In this document: positions 58,550-64,000 of the stretch, in pieces | Layout: each line of letters opens with the position of its first letter | Position numbering within the stretch: the stretch's first letter is position 1 | NCBI RefSeq assembly: GCF_024868665.1 | Contig: NC_079898.1 | Span: 19,030,403-19,094,402, forward strand | Source of the DNA: Triplophysa rosa | Taxonomy: Eukaryota; Chordata; Actinopteri; Cypriniformes; Nemacheilidae | Direction of reading: 5' to 3' | DNA: 64,000 nucleotides | The notes under the pieces: model-generated | What the model saw: the letters and a program-made list of their open reading frames with translations, nothing else | Database searches by the model: none | What the model was told of the DNA's origin: nothing | Position numbers and translations under genes: made by a program

Positions 58550-61500
58550 ATACACTTGATTTTCTTCTGTCCTGCTTAGTTTAACTCAGCCTGCATTACC
58601 TCGTACACTGAACAGCTCTCACCATGTAGCTGTGCACCCTGACAGGGTGAAAAATGGTAATACAGAAATTAATGGTTAACATGTGTTGTTCTCCCTCCGC
58701 ACGGCTCCCAAACCTTCCATGTGCACATGCTCTGTCCCTTTGCCGTGTCTTGAGCTTTAAGGACTGAGCCAGGAAGGTAAAGCTACACTGTAATCAAATA
58801 TCACTTTGAGACAAGCAGTTCCACATTAGACTCATCACCGTTAGTAATGGGAAAGATGACGTAACCTGACATGGGACAGCCCTACAGTGTATCATTCATC
58901 AGGTACTCGGAGAAAAACTAAACAGATTCTGTACAAGATTCAGTCTAACATAATACTCACATCGTTGGACGAGATGCGATTTTGCGTTTTTTTAACAATA
59001 CAGTGATGACAGTTACCATGTAAAAGAAACGTATCAATAACAGTCTATGCATAACCGAGAATGGAACAGTACCATGGATACCATCTTAACAGTGCTAGAA
59101 GGACATGTTTTACTTACATTTAAAACACAGTGTTATAGTCATTTATAGCTATAACAATATGAATGTTTCTTTGATTTTATTTCAAAAACAACTACAGTTA
59201 AAGGCAAGCAGAGGATTGATGACCAGACTCGAGAGATGGATGTTCTCCACAACTACATCAATATTCATTTGACTGCAAAACACAACTAACATATCTTGAC
59301 TTTAGCCAAGTGCCTGTGTACAGTAAACTCACTGTCTGGAAAACACGTACACATAAATACAAGGCAAGTATAAATCAAAGTCTCATGGAAAATAAATGTT
59401 TTTATGTATCTCAGTGAGAAAAGTATGTGGCAGTCAAGGATACAAAGAAATATTTTATAGTTATACATGTAACAATACAATTCATTATGATGACACCTAC
59501 AAAAAGTAGGTTTTGAAAAATTAAATACTGCTGTTAGCATACAGTTCAGTCAACAAGTCAATTAGATAAAGGTGATATCCACACTTATTTCAAAAGCGAT
59601 CAAACCATAAACTCGGTGGTTCCCTCCATCACCCTTTACTTCAAATTTAAGGCCAGCTTCTCCCGTACTCCAAAAACCGTTCCATATGTCACAGCGACTG
59701 TTAAACCAAATAAACCACCTGAACCTTACCTCAGACACGACCAGCGTTACACAGTTTTTCTTTCTCTAAATGACTTGTTTTATCTTACGCCCGAAAGTGA
59801 ACTTGCTAACATAAATTTTCCTTCTTTCTGCTTATTTTGCTTGTACATTTGATGTGTATATTCGATGGGAGTAAATCACTGCTAGCTGGTGGATGTATTC
59901 TTGACTTTCTGCCCCCCTGCAGGTGTGAGTCAGTACGACCCTGAGCGCTCACAGGAAATTAACCACCACTCATGTGATTACCAGATTATGGGTGATGGAC
60001 GGATCTAACAGATCATTTTTAGACATCACTTCCTCTCCTCCCCATTTTCTCTCCTAAAACAACATCACACAGAACCACAGCTTGACAGGACAGGCCAATG
60101 CGGTCTCAAACGTACTTATATCCAATTTTTAATCAGCTTTAAAATAAATATAGGAGACTTAATTTCAGGGGGAAAAATGCCTACAAAACCAGGTGTGAAG
60201 TGCGAGGAAGGTTATACAGCAAAGGCAGGGACAAAGAGATCTGAGATGTGATCCAGAAGCCTCTTCTTCGGGTGATTTCCATGGCCGATGATTTTGTTAT
60301 CGCAAATGAAGCCAAAGAGAAATTTGAAAGCTTTACGTAATCACCAAAGTGACTGTAGGTCAATCCTCATCAGGATTCTAAAACCCATAATCTGCACTGG
60401 GAAAAAATAGCAGGAAGCATTGTGGCCATTTATTTAAAGTATCTGTAACAGGTCGCCCAAACTAAACTAGACTAAACTTCATTAAACAAGTGCAGAATAT
60501 CAGAATTATTACAGTCATTAAGGTTCATTCATCAAAACAAACCCATTAAATGCTTTATCCATACATAACAAACATGATAATAAAGTCTTGATGTAATTGT
60601 ATCAACTGCGCAAAACAATTAATAAACAATGTTTTAATGTTTATATATAAAATGATTATGTTCAACATATTTGAACTTTAAAGAAGGCCATTGACTTGAT
60701 AACAAAATCCTCAAATGTTTTAATGATGGCGGGTAATTAACTTTTATGAACAGACCAGCCAATTGTCCTATTACCATAAACCATTTCCTGTGACGGATAA
60801 TAGATGACTTTAATCTGAGAGTGATTAAAGTTCCACCAGCTCCATGCCTCCACACCAAACAGCAAACGCAGAGAAACTGGCAAATCCCAGTAGGGAGTGA
60901 ACTGAAGGAAATATCATAATTCTGTCGTGATTGAGGTAATAGGCTGCTAGTGTCTTGTTTCCCCATTTTGGCACTATGTAATCGGCTTACAAGCCTTTGC
61001 TGGAACCACTTGACTCCCTCTGTCAGATGCAGTTGTGGGAATAAAGAGAATTTTGAACACAAGGTGATGGGAGTCAAAATCTGGATATTTGGACACCATC
61101 TAAGACACATGCTCTAGACAGCGGGTTTACTTGCTTTTGACAAAATGTGATGAGGCTTTTTAATTATTAGAACTATTTTTATAAAGACTATCTTTAATTA
61201 AAAATGGTTGTAACAAAAACTATACGAGGCCATAGGTCTAATACATTACATCAGATTTAAAATAGTGCAGTTTGCTTCAATACAGCTCCATGCCATCAGC
61301 AAAAACTCTCGCACAGGAGTCTGCCTTTAATTTTTAAAATGTCTGGATGTTGTTAAGAGCGTATTACCAATGCTTTCTCATCAGCTTCCTCTCCACTGGC
61401 TTCTAAACTTCGGCTCAGATACATCGCTACATTTAACATATCTTCACATAGCTCCGGCCACTCGGAGACTTCTGCGCTGTTTTTGCCAGTCCTAATTACA

Positions 61501-61837
61501 GCTCAATTATGCAGCTGGAGGTTCTGTGGAGAGCAGACACTACGCAGGACACTGAACTGGCTCCTTTGGGCCCTGCATGTACCCGGATACGGCCGATCCA
61601 TCACATGCTGGGGCTGCCACGGGACTCTTCAAAGAGTTTGCCATGTCTCCTATGCTCAGGTGGATGTGGAGAGAAATCCCAACGTTAGAACTTAAATTAC
61701 TTAAATTACTAGATTGATATTCACGTATTGATTGGTCAACGTGCCCTACAGTGGTCTGACATTAGTAAATAAAGTGATTTTGGATTGCTCAATTTTGGCT
61801 AAAAACCTAAATATACTTAGCTACATATGTAAAATAT
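58548..61837. other. Unique non-coding sequence
   Basis: No gene is supported. A 158-codon minus-strand frame (60634-61110) has no domain, signal or repeat. Parts such as 60180-60400 and 60750-60950 are repeat-free and balanced in composition, as conserved non-coding elements often are; this cannot be shown without alignment. Confidence 0.45.
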
Positions 61838-62113
61838 TTCATCTTAAATTGTATGGCTTTCTTTCTTTTGGAGAACACAAAAAAATATATTTTGAAGAAG
61901 GTTGGTAGCCGAACAACGGCGGTACCCATTGACTTGCATTGGTTTTGTGTACATACAATTGAAGTGAGTGGGGACTGCCATTGTTTGGTTACCAACATTC
62001 TTCAAAATATCTTCTTTTGTGTCCTGCAGAAGAAAGTAAGTCATACGGGTATAAAATGATGAGAAGGTGAATAAATGCGGTCAGAATTTAAATTTTTGGG
62101 TGAACTATCCAAA
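61838..62113 (+). mobile_element. TTAA-type MITE, copy 14
   Basis: The left part is eroded but GAGAACACAAAAAAATATAT, GGTAGCCGAACAACGG and GTACCCATTGACTTGC are present. The right half has TTTGGTTACCAACATTC, AATATCTTCTTTTGTGTCCT and the end GGGTGAACTATCC. TTAA is not kept at either side. Confidence 0.8.
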
Positions 62114-64000
62114 CTACAAGGCATTTCTTGCTAGGTCTCGGAATAAATATTATGCCAATGTGATTACATTTTAGAAATGTTCTACTGTCATTAATTAAAA
62201 CACAAAGCTTGAACTTTTACAAAACGCAATATCTTGCTATTTTTGCACCAATTACAAACCTGCATCCAGGCAGCTGTGTATTAATGTGGAGAATGTGCAT
62301 CACTGTTGTTGCTAATCTTGCTTTAATTCTGTTTTAATGAATGACTAACAAACAGATATAAAGAAATGCTACAGACGTTGTCTGTTGAGGGATCTATTGT
62401 TGGATGATGTGGTTTTGCCTTTTGGTAAGATATCTCACCAAGCGCAATGCACATTTGGAGAATGTCGTCTGATAGATTTACTGTTGTCTGATGGTAATGC
62501 GCGCAATGCTAAACGAGTGGCAGCTAACTCTGTAAATATTGGCTTCATGAAAGCTCGACAAGGGTCGTCAGTAAAATACCCCATTTTAGAATAAGATTTT
62601 TAAACAAAGTAGAGATTAAGTTCTAATTAAGTTTTCATCCTCTGACAATTTATTGACCATTCAGAACAATCCTGGCTCCAAATGGTGCAACAGAAATGCA
62701 AACTTATCAAGATAATGATCATTACCATGACTTGGCTTTCTGTACTCTTCCAGTTAGCCATTATGTACGTCTCTAAAGTGTATATACTCCACTGTGTAGG
62801 GGTCCTATAGAGGAGATCCGTTGAAGGCCGGGTCCCCGTGGGCCACGCTGAAACATATTATATTAAACATGCCAAGCCCTGCTCTCTGCTCCCCTGCACC
62901 CAGCCAGAGACAACACGACTCCTCATCTTTGCTCCAACAATGGCATTAGACTGTCAGAGACACTCTTAAACTGCCCTGATTCACCGCCAACTGCTCCATT
63001 TAACAATAATTCAACCTTGGGCCAAGCGTACCCGAGCCAAACATCCTGAGCTGCCCTTGATTCTTTACAGGATTTTGTTGGGAGGTGCTGTTCTTTTTGC
63101 GATCTGGGCTGGTTTGGATACAGTGACACCCCACAGGTACTTATGACATCATCATAATGCACTGAAAACGATTTTGCATGGATTTGCGTCCAAAACTGCG
63201 GAGCTTTAATGGGCAACAATCTAACTGTTTTACATACAGTAGATGGCTATTTCTGAGCAGAGGTGGCACATCCAAACAATACGGGCTGTTATGTGATGTC
63301 GTTCAGGCGATGACATCATCAGATTCCCTCTCTCCCAGAACTCCATTAGATCAGTCAAACGAAAACTGACCCACACTCTCACTTTCTATACTGCTTCCTA
63401 CCCTAATGTAGGATCAAGGAAAGATTTGACTTTAAATACGTAAAGGGACCCTCGGTCTCCTCAGAGGCGATGCCGGTTTGGGGTGCAATGCTTGCTGTCA
63501 GAACATTGCCAACACAAAACAGAGCACCCCGTGTTGGCCACACCTACAGGATAACCCTGTCAGCAGCCCCCATCCGCCTGAGACGACACAGGCGCGTTTT
63601 GATGACATCACACGCTCATTCTTGTGTCCGTGGGCACAAATCAGTTAAAGCACTTCTCAGAAACCCCCAGGTTGCACAGCTGTAAAGGTGTTAAGCACTT
63701 GCTCTCCTCCCCCAGCCCTCCTAAACAAATTACTGCTCGTAAAAACTGACAGATATGAAACCTGAGATTGAGCAGAAATAGAAAGGGGGAGAACACCGCA
63801 AACCACACTATGCGTAGGTGTGTGATGTCTGCTTGTTCGAGTCTTCCCTTTCATTCAGCACCTCCTCTTTTATTTAGAAGTCCCAAAAGGGAATTAGATT
63901 GAATTGTGCCCAATGATAACACCAACTTTTTATAGGACATGCATGTGCTGTCTGCATGCCTGCAGTGCTTCTCCAAAGAAATTACGCAAATAAAAAATGT
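62114..64000. other. Unique non-coding sequence
   Basis: No gene is recognised. A 69-codon frame at 62385-62594 has a protein-like mix of residues but no motif I know and no splice support. The final kilobase is slightly richer in GC with frames up to 98 codons, none convincing. Confidence 0.45.

Noticed and set aside
60634..61110. 158-codon minus-strand open frame
   Set aside because: No motif or family resemblance; the local sequence looks like unique non-coding DNA.
62385..62594. 69-codon frame with protein-like composition
   Set aside because: No family resemblance and no splice signals; too short to support.

Overview
This window looks like non-coding DNA from a teleost fish, most likely a cyprinid. 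It is AT-rich, has no operon-like gene packing, and carries long vertebrate-style microsatellites. It is also crowded with short inverted-repeat DNA transposons and LINE scraps whose sequences I recognise as typical of carp, zebrafish and related fish. I found no protein-coding gene that I can defend. The longest open frames are about 154-164 codons, show no family motif, and are compatible with chance in 64 kb. The window is best read as an intergenic region or a very large intron.

Layout. 0-9 kb: a tRNA-like SINE head, a copy of a TTAA-flanked palindromic MITE, a hAT-like element with an imperfect 8-bp target duplication (2515-3152), a CACTG-ended element (3228-3428) and a MITE with CACTTTA-type ends (8017-8277). 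9-17 kb: long GAAA and AG tracts, further MITEs, and a 228-bp tandem duplication around pentanucleotide arrays (16818-17200). 18.6-22.4 kb: a composite block with CACTG ends and subterminal tandem repeats, holding a PIF/Harbinger-like MITE, an L2-type LINE 3' end and a TTAA MITE. 24-33 kb: more TTAA MITEs and a decayed L1-type LINE. 35.9-38.0 kb: the richest spot. It has a MITE with 80-bp terminal inverted repeats around telomere-like direct repeats, then one hAT element nested in another, each with a perfect 8-bp target duplication. 42.9 kb: a good match to the CTCF motif. 44.6-50.5 kb: two copies of an otherwise unnamed repeat, one empty and one interrupted by a TTAA MITE, which shows the insertion mechanism directly. 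51-64 kb: more TTAA MITEs, a long hairpin repeat, AG/TC tracts and unique sequence.

There are no genes working together here. The internal logic is evolutionary: nested insertions give relative ages, and one family (14 copies, about one per 4.6 kb) dominates. I found no sign of a new defence, biosynthetic or regulatory system. Statements about conserved non-coding elements, promoters or exons are guesses that need alignment or RNA data.
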